DNA of 64,000 nucleotides from Ceratopteris richardii (GCA_020310875.1 CM035428.1:103021661-103085660); one strand, 5' to 3'. Counted from the first letter of the stretch, positions 32,898 through 46,470 are shown. The notes: a model not told the origin generated them from the letters alone. Program-made: numbers and translations.

Positions 32898-33403
32898 TGT
32901 TAGAGGCATGCTTCATTTATATAATTGTTTAAGGTCCATTTGAAGGGTTGAGAAAGGGCTGAGTGGGAAGAGCCTTAAAGGCCACATCTCTTTGTATAAA
33001 TAAAGCATTGATTAATGAGGGGAGCCCTCTTTTTGGTGTTCGTCGCCATTCATGGCGTTCCATTAACGAATAGAGCTCTCTCTCTCTCTTATATTTTCGT
33101 CGCCCATATGGCCTCAGATGTCTTTTTATTTGTTAAGAATGCTAGGTTTTCTTTTCATTAAGTTCATAAAATGCATGCGATTCCTCTTTCTCTGTGTTAC
33201 GAGTTAGCTATGGCGCTTTTATCCCTCGCTCCCCTGTTGCATGGTTCGTGATAAGAGTAGCTATGGCGTGCTGCTCTCTCCCTCTCCCTCTTCTCTGTTG
33301 CAGCGGGGCGACGATGCCCTCTCTCCCCTCGCTGCTCTGGGCATGGAGGCGCCAACCTTTCTCTCTTTACTGTTACTGAGAGGTGACTCTCTACCAGTGA
33401 ACA
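32898..33403 (-). repeat. LTR of CCHC-carrying element (right)
   Basis: 506-bp partner of 30482-30985. Followed by AAGGGCATGC. Confidence 0.93.
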
Positions 33404-34299
33404 AAGGGCATGCTTGAATTTTGAAAAAAGTTTCAATTATTCAATAAGATGCTGAGACTTAGACTCGTTTGGTCCATAGATGGGATGCATTTTTTTTAAT
33501 CAATCTACCAAACATAATTTTTAGTTTTCTTACATATGGCAATGGGTGAAGCTTTCATGTTTTCCTTTAGATTTATTAATGACTTGGTTCTTTTGAATAG
33601 CCATTTTTCAAATTCATGTCAAAGTGATTGCAAAAGTCTTGGACCTATTTACACAATGGATGTTTTTTCTTTGAAAAGACATCAACACCACCTATTTACA
33701 CAATGTATATTTTTTCTTCAAAAAAGACATCAACACCTTCTCTTATAACATTTCTAAACACTTCCTTTGCACTTCATAGACCATCTTAGAGAGATTTTTC
33801 TTCCTATACCAATTGGGAAAACGATGATTTTTCCAATGCTTCTCACTATACTTTTTTGAATTCTTGTAGACTAAGGTTGTTTTCATATAATGTTAGTTTG
33901 TTATAGGTGAAGTCAATTACTTATAACAAAGATCATAACAAATGAGAACTATGTTGATAAAAGAGAAAGCCCTCACAAAAAATTGAGCAAATTGCATCTT
34001 ATATTTTGAAAACCCTTTATACTTGTATACATATATTTGAAAAATCAACTGAAAACATGTGATTTTATGACATTTTTTGAAAATTTAGGAGTTCAAAATG
34101 TGCCCAAAATATTGATCTATTTAACATTGACATCTTAGAATCTATATGAGAAACATAAAAGTGATAAGATATTGCATACAGAAGATAAATATTGAACATG
34201 TATTGACGGAGGATCTTGGATAATGAAACGAAAATGCTTTAGAACATGATTTCATTATGCAAACTGCTTTGGAGCATTTGTATAATTCAGTTTGAGACT
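33404..34299. other. AT-rich sequence, no gene recognised
   Basis: A/T runs and stops in all frames. A short imperfect duplication (GACATCAACACCACCTATTT / GACATCAACACC, about 33679-33737) is the only feature seen. Confidence 0.55.
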
Positions 34300-35862
34300 G
34301 TTGCAAGCTCTCTTCTTCTTCTTCTTCTTCTTCTTCTTCTTCTTCTTCTTCTTCTTCTTCTTCTTCTTCTTCTTCTTCTTCTTCTTCTTCCTTCTTCTTC
34401 TGTATCAATAAGACCTCTATCCTCATCCAAGTACATACCAAATTCTACACGATCATGCACAAATCTTCTTGTTTTCCTGTGATTAGTTGTCTCACATAGA
34501 TTTGGAAGCTTTTGCTTTATCATATAGATGGTTGCTTTCCTCAAATGCCCTTTTTTGTTAAGGCAAAATCATAAACAAGAATATCTATGTCATCCATTTT
34601 AAGTGTGGATGTACTTTGAATATTGTTTTTCTTTTTTGAGCTTGTTCACTTGGTGTCACATACCATTTCCAAGTTATACTTACATGTGAATGCATTACTA
34701 CTTTTAGTATAATACCAATGGTCTATCAAAGACTCTATTCTTCGTTGATCAATATCTTTAATGATATCTAAAACTTTTGCAATCCAAAATGGTTTGATAG
34801 ACTCATCGCCTTCAGCAAGGACTACAATAAGTGTTCCAACATTTATTTCTCTCAAATTTCCATGACATCATGCTTCAAATATTTTGTCATCCTTGGGCCT
34901 ACATAAATATTCCTTTCTGGTGGATGTATAAAGCTTTGAATTGTATATGCATTACATGCTTGGTACACATTCATTGATTTTGTGTTCTAAAATCCCATGT
35001 GAATGGAATATCAATCGACCAATGGCTTGCAATGATATTCTTTATAATCTTTTCCTAATGGTTAAAAAACTCATCCCACCAAGATACATCTTTATCACCA
35101 GCATATTTTTTTTGCATGCTCAATCTATCTCTTATTTTAGTACATGCATCCACCTTTTACTTTGCTCAACCACATTTCCACATCTTTCTATATTGCTTTT
35201 ATCTTCAGATGGTGTTTGTTTTGCACCATAGACAATCAAATTAGGTACATACAATGAAAATCGGCATCCATTGAACACTACTTTGCAAATAAAAGAGTTA
35301 TGTCATCAAGCCTCTTCATCAAGAATATATGGTTGAAACTAATATTGTGCAACGGATCCAAAACCTTAGTACTATTATCAAGACATACGGAGCAAAATTG
35401 CTTAAAGTCATAAATCTGTGTAAGATGTTGAACTTCAAGTTTTGGAGTATATGCTTCAGAAATCAACACAAATACTATTGGAAGAGTAAAAGCATTATGG
35501 CATGCCAACCTCTTAGAGAACGTACTAAACATTTGATCAATGTGATCATGAGTGTTCCCAACTAAAAGGAAATTTACCTTAACCTTCTGAAACACTTGTC
35601 TATCAACAAGCATGCATAAATATCCAAAGATTATAGACTTTTTATTCTCTCTTGTAGTATTGTCAAGCTATAAATATAGAGTTGGTGGCAAAAGACCCTC
35701 CCATGATTAGAAAAATTTATGAATCACAGTGACCGTAAGGTTTGGATCATTATGCACATTGGGATATGTGAAGAAAACCTTAAAATTTACAGTTCAATTG
35801 TATACCAAAGCATCAACCAAATGCATTTGCACAAGGAATTCATCTCCAATGTCCTTAGGATC
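34300..35862 (-). pseudogene. DUF7869-like gene, C-terminal half
   Basis: Minus-strand coding remnant in several frames, downstream half of the gene broken by CACTA-B. It reads DPKDIGDEFLVQMHLVDALV, FFTYPNVHNDPNLTVTVIHK, LPPTLYL-LDNTTRENK, FLLVGNTHDHIDQMFSTFSK, then GDESIKPFWIAKVLDI and DHWYYTKSSNAF. The LDNT-RENK and V-HTHDHIDQMFS signatures match a large uncharacterised plant/animal family that I recall as DUF7869, with a transposase-like look. Stops and a (TTC)n expansion at the end show decay. Exact family name is from memory. Confidence 0.72.
34311..34391. repeat. (TTC)n microsatellite
   Basis: Some 27 TTC units, producing poly-Leu/poly-Glu/poly-Arg frames. It lies at the 3' end of the DUF7869-like pseudogene. 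Confidence 0.95.
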
Positions 35863-36529
35863 CACTACAACATATGACGGGCATACCGATGCTGCTTATA
35901 GCGACTGTCACGGCCGATGTCAGTATGAACATTGGAAAAATGTAAATAGGCATATGGATGGTCATTGGACTATCGGTATGACCGTTTAAAATGTATCGTT
36001 GGGATGCTTCACCACTTTCGGTATGGGCATCGGTATTATCGTCGACATAGGCATCGATATAAGCATCGGTATGAGCATCGGTAATTTCTAGTAAATTATC
36101 GATGCTCATACTAATGCCTATATCGAGGACATGCTTTAACCATACTGGGACCCGAGAGCAAAAATCAACATTTTGTGCATCTATTACATTGAGTACTGAT
36201 TGCTTCTATCGAACTTGCATGCGCGAATTGAATTGTGACCTGCATTGTCTTATGCACACACACATACACACATAGATATATCTCTCTCTCTACACACACA
36301 CACTCTCTCTAGATCTCACATCTTGGTAAGTGGTGCACATACTCTTACCCTTTGTCTTTCTCTATGCTTTATGTTTTATAATTTCTCTTTTGCTTGATTT
36401 TGCAAAAGTTTTTTGGCATCGATTCTTGGAATTTGATGAGAGATGACATACATTACGCTTTGATGACAATGATCCAAAAGAGGGGCATACCTATAAGTGA
36501 TTGTTTTATTCTCTATTGAGAGAGAGAGA

Positions 36530-37560
36530 AAGATAGAGAGAGATAAAGAGAGATGAAAGAGAAGAAGATAGAGAGAGAACTAAAGAGAGATGAAAGAGAG
36601 AAAGATAGAGAGAGATATAAAGAGAGATGAAAAAGAGAAAGATAGAGAGAGATATATAGAAATACATACACACACACATACACACATGCATACATACACA
36701 AATATACACACATGCTTGCATACATACACACACATGCATACATATACACACACATATATACACACACATATATACACACATGCATACATACACACACATA
36801 TACACACATGCATACATACACACACATATATACGCACACATACACATACATATGCATACATACATACACACATATATACACATGCATGCATACATACACA
36901 CACATGTACATACATGCATACATACACACACATGTAGATACATGTATACATATACATGCATGCATACACACACATATGTACACACATATACATGCATGCA
37001 TACATACACACACACACATGTACACACATGCATACATACATACACACACATGTACACACATGTACACACATGTACACACATGTACACACATGCATACATA
37101 CACACACACATACACACATGCGCATATACACACATATATACACACACATACATACACACACATATACACACATGCATACATACACACACATACACATATA
37201 CACACATGCATACATACACACACATACACATATACACACATGCATACATACACACACATACATACACACACATGTACACACATGCATACATACACACATG
37301 TACACACATGCATACATACACACACATATACACACATGCATACACATACATATGCATACATACATACACACATGCAAATTAAATATATAAAAATAGGGTT
37401 AGGGTTTTTAGGCAGTTTACACATCCATACACATGCATACATACACACACACATATACACACAGATATACACACATGCATACATACACACACACATATGC
37501 ACACATATACACACATGCATATACATACATATGCATACATACACACACATATATAATCAA
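36530..37560. repeat. GA-rich then CA/TA/TG-rich array in CACTA-B
   Basis: GAGAGATAAAGAGAGATGAA-type tract (36530-36660), followed by about 900 bp of ACACACATAC/ACATGCATAC variants, mostly alternating purine-pyrimidine. Long frames of MCVYVCMHVY type are artefacts. Same relative position as the ATGCAT array of CACTA-A. Confidence 0.95.
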
Positions 37561-37827
37561 ATATATAAAAAATAGGGATTTATGGTTTTTTAATTAGATT
37601 AGATATATATAACAAAAAAAAGATAAAAAATTAGAATCTATAATTAAATATATATAAAAAATAGGATTTCCGTATAGATAAATAAATATGAAAATAGCTA
37701 GTGTTTTAATTAAATATATATAATTAAATATATAAAATTAGGATTTTAAGGTTTTTTTCACATCAAATATATAAAAATAGGATTAGGGTTTTTAGGCTAT
37801 TTACACATGCATACACATATACACATA

Positions 37828-37941
<114 letters not shown>

Positions 37942-38149
37942 CACATAGCCATATATATATTTATACACATGTACACATACACATATATATACACATGCAT
38001 ACCCACATATACTTGTTTTAGGTCTAAGTCTTTACGATTAGGGTTTTAGGGTTTTTACATATGCATAACATATATACACACATACACATGTACGAACAAC
38101 CATTTATAAAATTAGTTCCTTGGTATGATGGATCTCTTCTAAAGAGATA

Positions 38150-39515
38150 AATAGAGATAACATAGAGAGTGCGAAACTCAATGCTATTGAGGTCGTTTGT
38201 ATGGTAGAGAAATACTTTCCTACGATTATTCTCACTAGTCAGCTTCATTTATTGGTTCATGTGGTAGATGAATATGCAATAGTAGGAATTGTCCATAGTC
38301 GATGGATGTTCTTCTTAGAGAGATTTATGAAGAAATTAAAAGGGTTTGTTCGACAGAGAGCACGTCCAGAGGGTAGCATGCCAGAGGAATGGCTCATACA
38401 AGAGTCTCTCATATTCATAACTTAGTTTCTACATATGTCAGACTGAGAAATACCTCGCTTATGGAGTGATGATGAAGATGTTCATCTTGTAGGCGATGAA
38501 CCGCAAGGTAAAAGGATGCAAAGAAAAATGGATATAGTTTTCAGAGAGAAGGCAATGAAGTTTTGCATTGTTAACTCTGAGCCTATGCAAAAGTGGTTAA
38601 AAAAGTATGAGCTTGCCAAGGAGACAAATGCAAAGGAAAGAGCTCAGTTTTGAAAGAATCGTTCCACTCGATTTTTGCCCTTCCAGAAAGTCTTCAACCT
38701 CTTCCACCCTTTCCAATGAGCAGATGGCTAGATACAGTGGTTTCACAAGCAAAGGCAGCAGGTGAAGATATCTCTGAAGATAAAGAAGAACTCGCAAAGG
38801 GACGTGATTGAGAGTATTCTAAATATGGTGCACTATGGTCTCATGGATGACACTTTCGTATCGCACAAATCGATAAAGGTCTACTTTTGATAGTGGGGTG
38901 ATGGTGAACTTTTTGCAAAAAAGTAGAGCTAGTGCAAAAGATGATAATGCTCAAGAAGACCAGCTAGATTATTGTGGAGTGATTCAAGATATTTTGAAGC
39001 TTTCCTTTAGGAAGTTTGATTACTTTGTTTTTCATGTGAAATGATTCAAAGTAGTCACCTTTGGAAGAAACACAATAGTGAGGTGGGATAAAAGTGGTTT
39101 GCTTCAAGTCGACTCCACAAAATTATGGACGGATCAAAGAGATACATTTGTACTTCTTGAACATTGTGAGCAAGTTGTTTTTATATGAGATTTGAAAGAA
39201 CCAGAGTGGCTATTTTTTTTACAAGTCTCCCCACGTAGTAGACAAATTTATGAGAACATAGATGTAGAAGAAAGTCCATCTGTAGTGGACTCTGAGATTC
39301 ATTCGATAATCGAGGAGGAAGAGATCATTGTTCGAGATGAAGAGGTCCTTGAAGAAGATGAGATACACGATGAAGCAACAGATGATGATCAAGAAGAAGC
39401 TAGCATACCAAGAGATTTAGAAGTCGCCAATATAGAGATATATATTCTCTGTGTATCGGATCTCCAAGAGGATGCTAGAATAGAGGATTTTGAACCAAAC
39501 ACTTATATGCACTAA
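38150..39515 (+). pseudogene. CACTA-B transposase C-terminal region (DUF4218 and DUF4216)
   Basis: DUF4218-like stretch at 38184-38425: VEKYFPTIILTSQLHLLVHV, RWMFFLERFMKKLKGFVRQR, ARPEGSMPEEW, matching the HLVVHL...YRWMYPFERxLxxLKxYVRNxARPEGSI pattern of CACTA transposase ORFs. DUF4216-like stretch at about 38970-39240: GVIQDILKLSFRKFDYFVFH, WDKSGLLQVDSTKLWT, VLLEHCEQVVF. An acidic tail (EEEEIIVRDEEVLEEDE) follows to a TAA at 39515. Several stops and shifts; the catalytic Transposase_21 domain upstream is not visible, its place being taken by repeats. Confidence 0.8.
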
Positions 39516-39599
39516 TTTTTGTTTTTTTTTTTTTGTTATGTTCTTTTGTACACTACTATTTCTCTATATTACCTTTATCATCATATGCCAATTATTTGA

Positions 39600-40830
39600 T
39601 TTCTTTTGTTATAGAGCACGATGGGAGACAATACTCTAGTCAGTCCACATTCCATGATAGAGGAGTAGTTCTTAGAGTTCATATCTCAAGTATCTCCCCA
39701 TATATAGTTGCTCCATCACAGTACTGGATCGCTTGTGGTAGCACTCCCTCTGGCCTCACTCCTGTCGGCCGCACTTCTGCCAATGTCACTCCTATCAGCG
39801 TCACTCCTGTGGGCAGTGCTACTCTCACTAGAGGTATGTCTCCTAGCTTTATGACTCCACCACAACCATCTTCTCAACCATCCCCTAGTGTCTTTAGTAC
39901 TAGATGTGTGCATTCGACACCTCAGCGTGATACATGTGCTGGCCCTTCTCATAGCTCGAGGTCACGCTCAGGAGCAGGAGGTTCTAGGGGTGGATCTACA
40001 GGTAGCTCTAGAGGAGGAGTTATGGAGGTAGTGCAATAGATGTTATGTCACCCACTTCTACTCCTAGAGTGAGTACCTCAGATGTAGGTACGCCACATGG
40101 TACACCATGTGGAACACCACATATACCTTGGGGTGCTCATGACCATGATGACTCCAAGGTTTATAGTATCCGTGATGGAGCTCCGATGATGGATGCAGCT
40201 GGAAAGGCCATGCATAAGCATATACGACACCTTTGCTTTATATAGTTTGGGCACTATCATGTTGAAATGGAGTGAAAAAGATAAAGATCGTAAAAATGAT
40301 ATCATAGAGACGATCTATCAGGAGTTCTAGCTAGCACATGGGCATCCTCTTGTCAGTTCAGAGTGGATTCAACACACCGCACGTGAAGTTATGTCCCATA
40401 GATGATTCGATGCTTGTGATGCTTTCAGAGCAGGCTTACCAAAGCTTGTATGGTTAGATGCTCAGGAGTGGGATATGATTTGCGACGAGCAGTAGCAGAC
40501 TCCTAATCGATATCGCTAACAACGAGATGTTGCAACCACACATTTAGATATGGTTGGACCGTCACATTTGGGCAGTGGCAGATATGACACTATGCATCAC
40601 GAATTTGTAAGTATCATTTAGTTTATTGAATTTGTTTGTGTTAATCATGTCATGTATGTTCATCTAACTTTTTGTATATTTGTTGCAGGAGGTGGCAATG
40701 GATCGTCCTCCAACATGAATGGAGGAGGCTTATGGATATTGTCATGGATTGATTGCACTATTGGAGGACTTGGAGGAACGCGGTGCGATCGTTTCATGGG
40801 AGCATCTACGATGAGGTGATGAATTTAGAA
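39600..40830 (+). pseudogene. CACTA-B second ORF, decayed
   Basis: Ser/Thr/Pro-rich N-terminal part (MTPPQPSSQPSPSVF-like, STPRVSTSDVGTPHGTP), then PWGAHDHDDSKVYSIRDGAP, MMDAAGKAMHKHIRHLCF, and after shifts and stops sequence matching the CACTA-A ORF, including the GAATTT|GTAAGT donor near 40610 and a GTTGCAG acceptor near 40689. Same exon structure as in CACTA-A. Confidence 0.8.
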
Positions 40831-41587
40831 ACTTGGCTTTTACTTGTTGTTTGTAAATCTCATGTGAATTTATCTCATTTCATGAATGTTCTTTGTTGCA
40901 AGACTGTTGATATGGATGTTTCAATCCTTCTATGCATGTGTATGGCAGTGGTGTGTCACAATTTTGTATTTGGTACATATATGGTAGTGGTGCATCAGAA
41001 TTTTGTATTTGATTCTCATATGGAAGTGCTTTGCTACATTTTTTATTTGCCTCATATATGATAGTGGTTTGCCACACTCTTGTACATGCTTCATTTATGA
41101 AATATATAACTTTTTTTGTACATGGTTCATGGTTCATTTTGATCGTCTCTTTTGTGTCTGATATTATTTTGCTTTATGAAATCATATTTCGGTTGCCATT
41201 AGAGTACCCATCACATGTACTCAGTTTTTTTGGGCAAAGTGTATTATCTTTTGTTAAACAACATCATGGTAATGTTGCTGTAGCAAAAGACAACACACTC
41301 TGCCAAAAAAAAAAATGCACATATGGTCATCAGTAAGCGCGACAGTACTCCTAGGATGGTCATCAGTATGCACGATGGTACACCCAACAGTCACCGATAT
41401 AGGCATTGGTATGAGCGTCGGTATGAGCACCAAAAATACCGATGCTCATATCGGCGGTCATATTGATGCCTACACTGGCGTTTTGGTTTTGATGCCTATA
41501 CCGGCACTTACACTGATGTTGAGGGAAAAATGCACCTGTTCAATTTCCTTGGTAGAAGCCTCGGTATACGGCCAATATGTTGTAGAG

Positions 41588-42450
41588 GGAATGCGAGAAC
41601 AATGGGATGGACCTGTTTTCTTTTGATCCATACCATCAATCAACAAACACATATAATGGTCTGGATTTCTAAGTGATTTACTTTGATGATGAATTGCCTT
41701 CTTTTTTTATAAAGCTTGAGTTTCATGATGGCTCTTTAGAAGACTTTTAAAATTATATTTTTCTTATGGTGTTGTGGCCCCCTTTGCCATGTTTTTCAAA
41801 GTGGCACTAATTGAGCTTTCACCCATCCTAACTTTATGAGGAATACTCACATTGTTAAAATCTTCTTTCCATAATCAATTAAAATGTGGATACAACACAT
41901 ACGTTGCATTTTTACTTTCCATCTCTTCTCCTTGAAATACTTCTCGATGAGTAAAGTTATCTGACAAGTGCAACCTTCTAGTTGTAGGCATAACTTCACA
42001 ATGCAAACCAAACTAGTTCATCATCCAAATCATTGCATGATGACCAATAGATCCTTTGGTCAAAATTCCATAACATGTATAAAAAATGGGATTTCCACTA
42101 ATAAGCCCTTGTTGAATCTTATGTATTCTCACATTCCCCATTCCCAATTCCCATCACAATTTTAAACGTAGCCGTACATTATCTTATGCCTTGACTAACA
42201 TAATATTTAAAAGCAACATGTGTTAGTGACATGTTATCTGTAATCATTTGCATGTGAGCATCAAGGTATATATCTTTCCTCTCACTATCTAAATGGAAGA
42301 ATTTCTCTCTTAGATGCCTTAGTTTCTTCCTTCCTATTTATACAAACATTTCAAACCACAATAATGCTTCATAATGTCCAATGCAACTTGCCTATTTGAA
42401 GTAAGAAATTGAAATCTTCTTTGACTTACTTCATGAGGCATTCACTTAAA
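41588..42450 (-). pseudogene. DUF7869-like gene, N-terminal half
   Basis: Minus strand, in order: HEVSQRRFQFLTSNRQVALD, then HLREKFFHLDSERKDIYLDA, GILTKGSIGHHAMIW, MPTTRRLHLSDNFTHREVFQ, WKEDFNNVSIPHKVRMGE, and finally MCLLIDGMDQKKTGPSHCSR followed by the CACTA-B right end. The DGMDQKKT motif precedes DPKDIGDEF, which lies on the far side of the transposon at 35862. Frameshifts and stops elsewhere show the gene was already old. Confidence 0.68.
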
Positions 42451-44149
42451 ATGCATGAAAATGCTTTTTATACTCTCCCTCTCTTTGTTGACATCCTTTG
42501 ATCCACATGCACTTGAATCAGAAGAGAGATCACTAGGTGGATCGGGATCAATAGGTGGAATGAGCACTATCACATTGAGAATTTAGATTAAATGACTCAA
42601 TCAAGTACATAGAATCATTGACACATTCTAATCCATGGATATTGTTCATGAAATGATCAATAAAAAACAACAAAGTTGAAATTCTATTAAGCTCATTAGA
42701 GACAGGTGAGGCCTAGACATCTACCAAAAACAGGGAGATCATCTTCATTGACTTCAAAGAGAAATATTGGAGCATTTTGTTTATAGTGTAAGCAGTGGAA
42801 GTGTAACATCAAGTGGTTTTATCTTCCAAATCACGTCTCTAGATAATTATGAAGATGGATTGTGCCCATTATTATGGGTTGTACAAGTGAATGTTCATGT
42901 CTTGACTTTATGATTAGGAGGTATGATTTGATTGCTGATAATAATTGGAGAAGAGCAAAATCCATTAAAATCGATGTTATTGATGCCATTTATTAGAACA
43001 ATTACTTTATGTGACTCACGATATCATTGATTATTCTTATGGACACCAATGTCATTGGATAGCAACCTCACAAAGTCATTGAGGATCTATCTTTCTCTCT
43101 CTCTCGTACCTATTATCCATGTATAAGAGAAGTGCTTACTAGAACTCACACTCATCATAGAGGACAAATAGGAAAGCAAAAAGCATTGAAATGGAGGAAC
43201 TTAATTATAATTCTGAAGTATATTATTTAATTTGTTTTCACGTTTTACGTACTTCAATATGCGCATGTTTGGCATTCAATCTTCACAAAACAATAATGTG
43301 AAGCATTGAGTCAAAGTCCACAAGTGATGCTAGACATCAACTTCCCACATAATGCTGATGGATGGCATCGATGTAATTGAAAGAGCTGAATGCCAAGCAT
43401 CAAGGTTATATGGAAAGGTTCTACTCTGCATTGACTAAACATAACATTGCATGCCTTCCATCTAGTCCCCTAATGGAGCTCTATGGATCTCTATGCCAGA
43501 TAGAAATTTCTCTCATAATTTGATTTCAAGAATCTAGTTTATGTGGAAAATTGATGTCAGGCATCAATTTCATAGATAGACACTTCTCTTGGCAAGATAT
43601 GTATAATCCGTAGACCATTATCGTGAAGCTACACAGTCTTGCGGACTGATTCCAATTGTCAGTTCCCAAATATTAGTGCACACAGGGTGCTTTAAGTGAA
43701 CTCAGGTGAGCAATGGAGATTCCAAAAGAGATTATTTGAATTTAATAAACTTATCAAAATTATCACGTTCTTTTTGGAAAAAAACAATCTTCACATAAGA
43801 TGAAAGATCATTATTATTATATTGTGAGTTTTCAAAAGCTCATCCAAGTTTAAGCATTCAACAAGCCAATGTAAGAGTCTTGTCATTGCAATAATAAACG
43901 TGCACAATTGTAAGAAGAGAGTTGTCGATCCTACATTCTTTCATAAGTTAAGTAATAGAAAATTCAATGGTTCACGAATTTAAGCACAACATGGAAACGC
44001 TTATGGTTCATATGTCTAACATGAAATCCAATCTATAGCCCAAAATGAATTTACAAAGTATTTGGAACTTAATGTCTATAGAAGTCGAAAGTGAAAGCAT
44101 ATCATGGCGCCATAGAGAAACTCCTTTTTGAGTTAAATCCATATGCTAA
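42451..44149. other. No gene recognised
   Basis: AT-rich sequence with stops in all frames and no transposon ends. No coding motif found on either strand. Confidence 0.55.
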
Positions 44150-44392
44150 TATTTTCTAGATCATTTCAACAGTGCAGAAAATTGGATGATAAAGAAGTGA
44201 AATGTATTTTTGTTGGGTATAGTTTTGAAAGCAAAGACTATTGTCCGTATCATCCAGAGACTAAACACATTTTGGTTAGTCGTGATGTTGTTTTTGTGGA
44301 AGATGCTATTTGGCCATTACTTTCATGTACTAACGAGACATCAGTGAACTCCAGAGACATGTATGACACTTTGTTGCCTCATACTGATGACA
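44150..44392 (+). pseudogene. Orphan copia integrase C-terminal fragment
   Basis: CRKLDDKEVKCIFVGYSFES, then HPETKHILVSRDVVFVEDAI and SCTNETSVNSRDMYDTLLP match the region after the integrase core in the copies at 13.6 and 59.7 kb. Ends of similarity are abrupt and no LTR is attached. Confidence 0.85.
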
Positions 44393-45929
44393 TCCGATTC
44401 CTTGGTTTCTGTCATGTTTGCACACAGACTTTTCTAGATCATCACAACTATTTCTATATGCTCCTTCCAAAACTCTCCTCAGCGCAGTTTCCATACCTCT
44501 CCAAGGCGACCTTGCTCTGATTACTCCTTCATGCCCATGAACAACACTGTCTGTATGAAGATCCTTCCTCCCTTCTTCTTTTTTAGACAAGAAGATTTCT
44601 TTTATAATCACAAGACTCTAAATTTAGAGTTTGTTAAGTCGCGCTAAAGTCCCAAAACACTCAAACGCTTTCATACCAAAGTAGATTAGCGAAAGAAAAA
44701 CGGAGAGTCAATTCAATCGGAGAAAAGCCATTAATCAATGCTCCACTTGCTTTCTTCCTCAATATTATCTTTTACATCAAATTCATTTGCTTGCAATATT
44801 GCTTCTTTTTTCTCATGCTTGCTTCTCTTTCTCCTTACGGTTATTTGGACCTGCTAATGCCAACATTACCAAACATGTTGCCCTCTTGAAGTCATGTACC
44901 TTGGAACTTTTGTTCATCAGTTATAGTATCTGTGATGATCTCGTCCTGTACAGATCTAAGGGTTTTTATGGTAAGATGAGACTGTTTCAATCTTTCTCCT
45001 CAAGGTAGAGTTGTAAGGACATGCAAAGATTTCCAATCCTCATCTTCTTTGCCATCGCTAATGTATGCAGCCTCTATGCTCTTTATGTCAATCTCGTCTT
45101 CCTCTTCTAGCATAATCTAAGTTCTACAACTTCCCCATTCATATTCTTTGTGGTTGCATTTATGGTGACTTGAAATGAGTAAAGTCAAGAGTAGAGATGT
45201 AAATCTCTATGACACTCATGCCCTTCGAACTGGCACATCCTTCGGATGGGCCATAAGTACTTGCTTTTTTCTTCAAAGATAAAATCATCTTACGTGTGAA
45301 TGATCAATTTCATTTATTATGTGCATTGGATAGAAAGAAAAGTGTCTATGCAAAGCCATGGAATGAAGCCTTATCATATGCATATTCTTCATGCATTAAA
45401 AGATATTATGATGCATAGACAAGGGTAATAGGCATCTAATGATGAGGTTTCTCCTTCCAACTCATACTCAGCTTCAAGACTTTATCATGCAATTGCAATT
45501 CAAATTTGTGCAAGTGAACATGCACCTATTGGGTTGAAAGGATATTTGTTCATACATACCAATCATGCATACTCTAGATGCAAAAGCTTATGAAAAACAT
45601 GATGCAAAAATTGAAAACTGCTTGAATTTCTAAAATAAACTTGTTGAAAGATTTTGTCTTCTTTTCATCTCCTTCTATCCACTTTTACTTGCACATCACA
45701 TCCAACTGAAATTAAAAAAATAAAAAAAATTTAAAAAATCATACCTTCCATTTTTTTCCATCTTTTAGAATCCTGTCTCAAACTCTAAAAATATGGTTAG
45801 TCAAATCATCAAATCAAACAAATTTTTACATTCATTTCAAAAATTAATTTACTTATCTTCCCTCATTTGTTGTACTTTTGTAGTCATCTTCTTCGTCTTC
45901 ATTCTCGTCATTAGTCGGTGGTTCCATCA
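44393..45929. other. No gene recognised; possible 3' part of a gypsy element
   Basis: No supported coding sequence. Because a minus-strand gypsy integrase tail ends near 45930, part of this may be its 3' untranslated region or LTR, but no repeat partner was found. Confidence 0.45.
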
Positions 45930-46470
45930 ATGCTTCTGGAATTTCATAAACTTCTTCATCTCGCCCTTTAAAGAGTTTCACTCATTTCCCTCCAAAAGGT
46001 TCTTTGAACACAATATTATCTAGTTCCTTCAAAACATAAGCGTTATTTTCATTTACTTTAAATACAACATAAGGAACAAACCAACATTTCATTAATTTCT
46101 TTCTTGCTTCATATTGTGTGTCAAATGAACTATCATAAACAAGAACCTAGTCACCATCTTGAATCTTCTTGGGCCATAGTTGATGTCATTTATCGAAGTA
46201 GTTCTTGTTCTTTATTCTTGATGCTCTTAGCTTCAATTTCACTTCCTTTGATTTCTCTTATCCCTGTTCTAGCTGCTTCAATCTCAAACATAACAATTCT
46301 TCTCTTGACATGTTAGTAGTCTAAGGTAAAGAAAACCATGTCAACACATTTGTTTCAATTGGAAACATTGGTTTTTGTGAGTACATCAATTCCACATTCA
46401 TATATCCAATCGTGCATGTGCAATTCATGCGATCATCCCTATGATTTACCATTTACTGGAATATAATGAA
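45930..46470 (-). pseudogene. Ty3/gypsy integrase C-terminal fragment
   Basis: Minus strand: YSQKPMFPIETNVLTWFSLP, then SREELLCLRLKQLEQ, LKLRASRIKNKNYFDK, WPKKIQDGD, VLVYDSSFDTQYEARKKLMK, FVPYVVFKVNENNAYVLKEL and KLFKGRDEEVYEIP. This is the usual tail of gypsy integrases (PIE..., GD.VLVYD, GPY.V.....Y.L..L.G). Two or more stops. No RT remains nearby. Confidence 0.8.

Larger units (their letters stand above)
30482..33403 (-). mobile_element. Compact LTR element carrying a CCHC zinc-knuckle gene fragment
   Basis: 2922-bp element. LTRs 30482-30985 (504 bp) and 32898-33403 (506 bp) begin TGTTAGAGGCATG and end CAGTGAACA. By eye they differ only by two bases in a CT repeat and one A/T substitution. 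Flanks are AAAGG and AAGGG, an AAGG-type target duplication. The 1912-bp interior has no protease, RT or integrase. It encodes, on the minus strand, a multi-CCHC protein fragment. Orientation is taken as minus because TGGCACGCACGGTGG, PBS-like, adjoins the right LTR on that strand. Very recent insertion, non-autonomous. Confidence 0.88.

Noticed and set aside
36506-37575. Long frames MCVYVCMHVY / HTHTYTHMHTY on both strands
   Set aside because: Translations of the CA/TA/TG repeat of CACTA-B.
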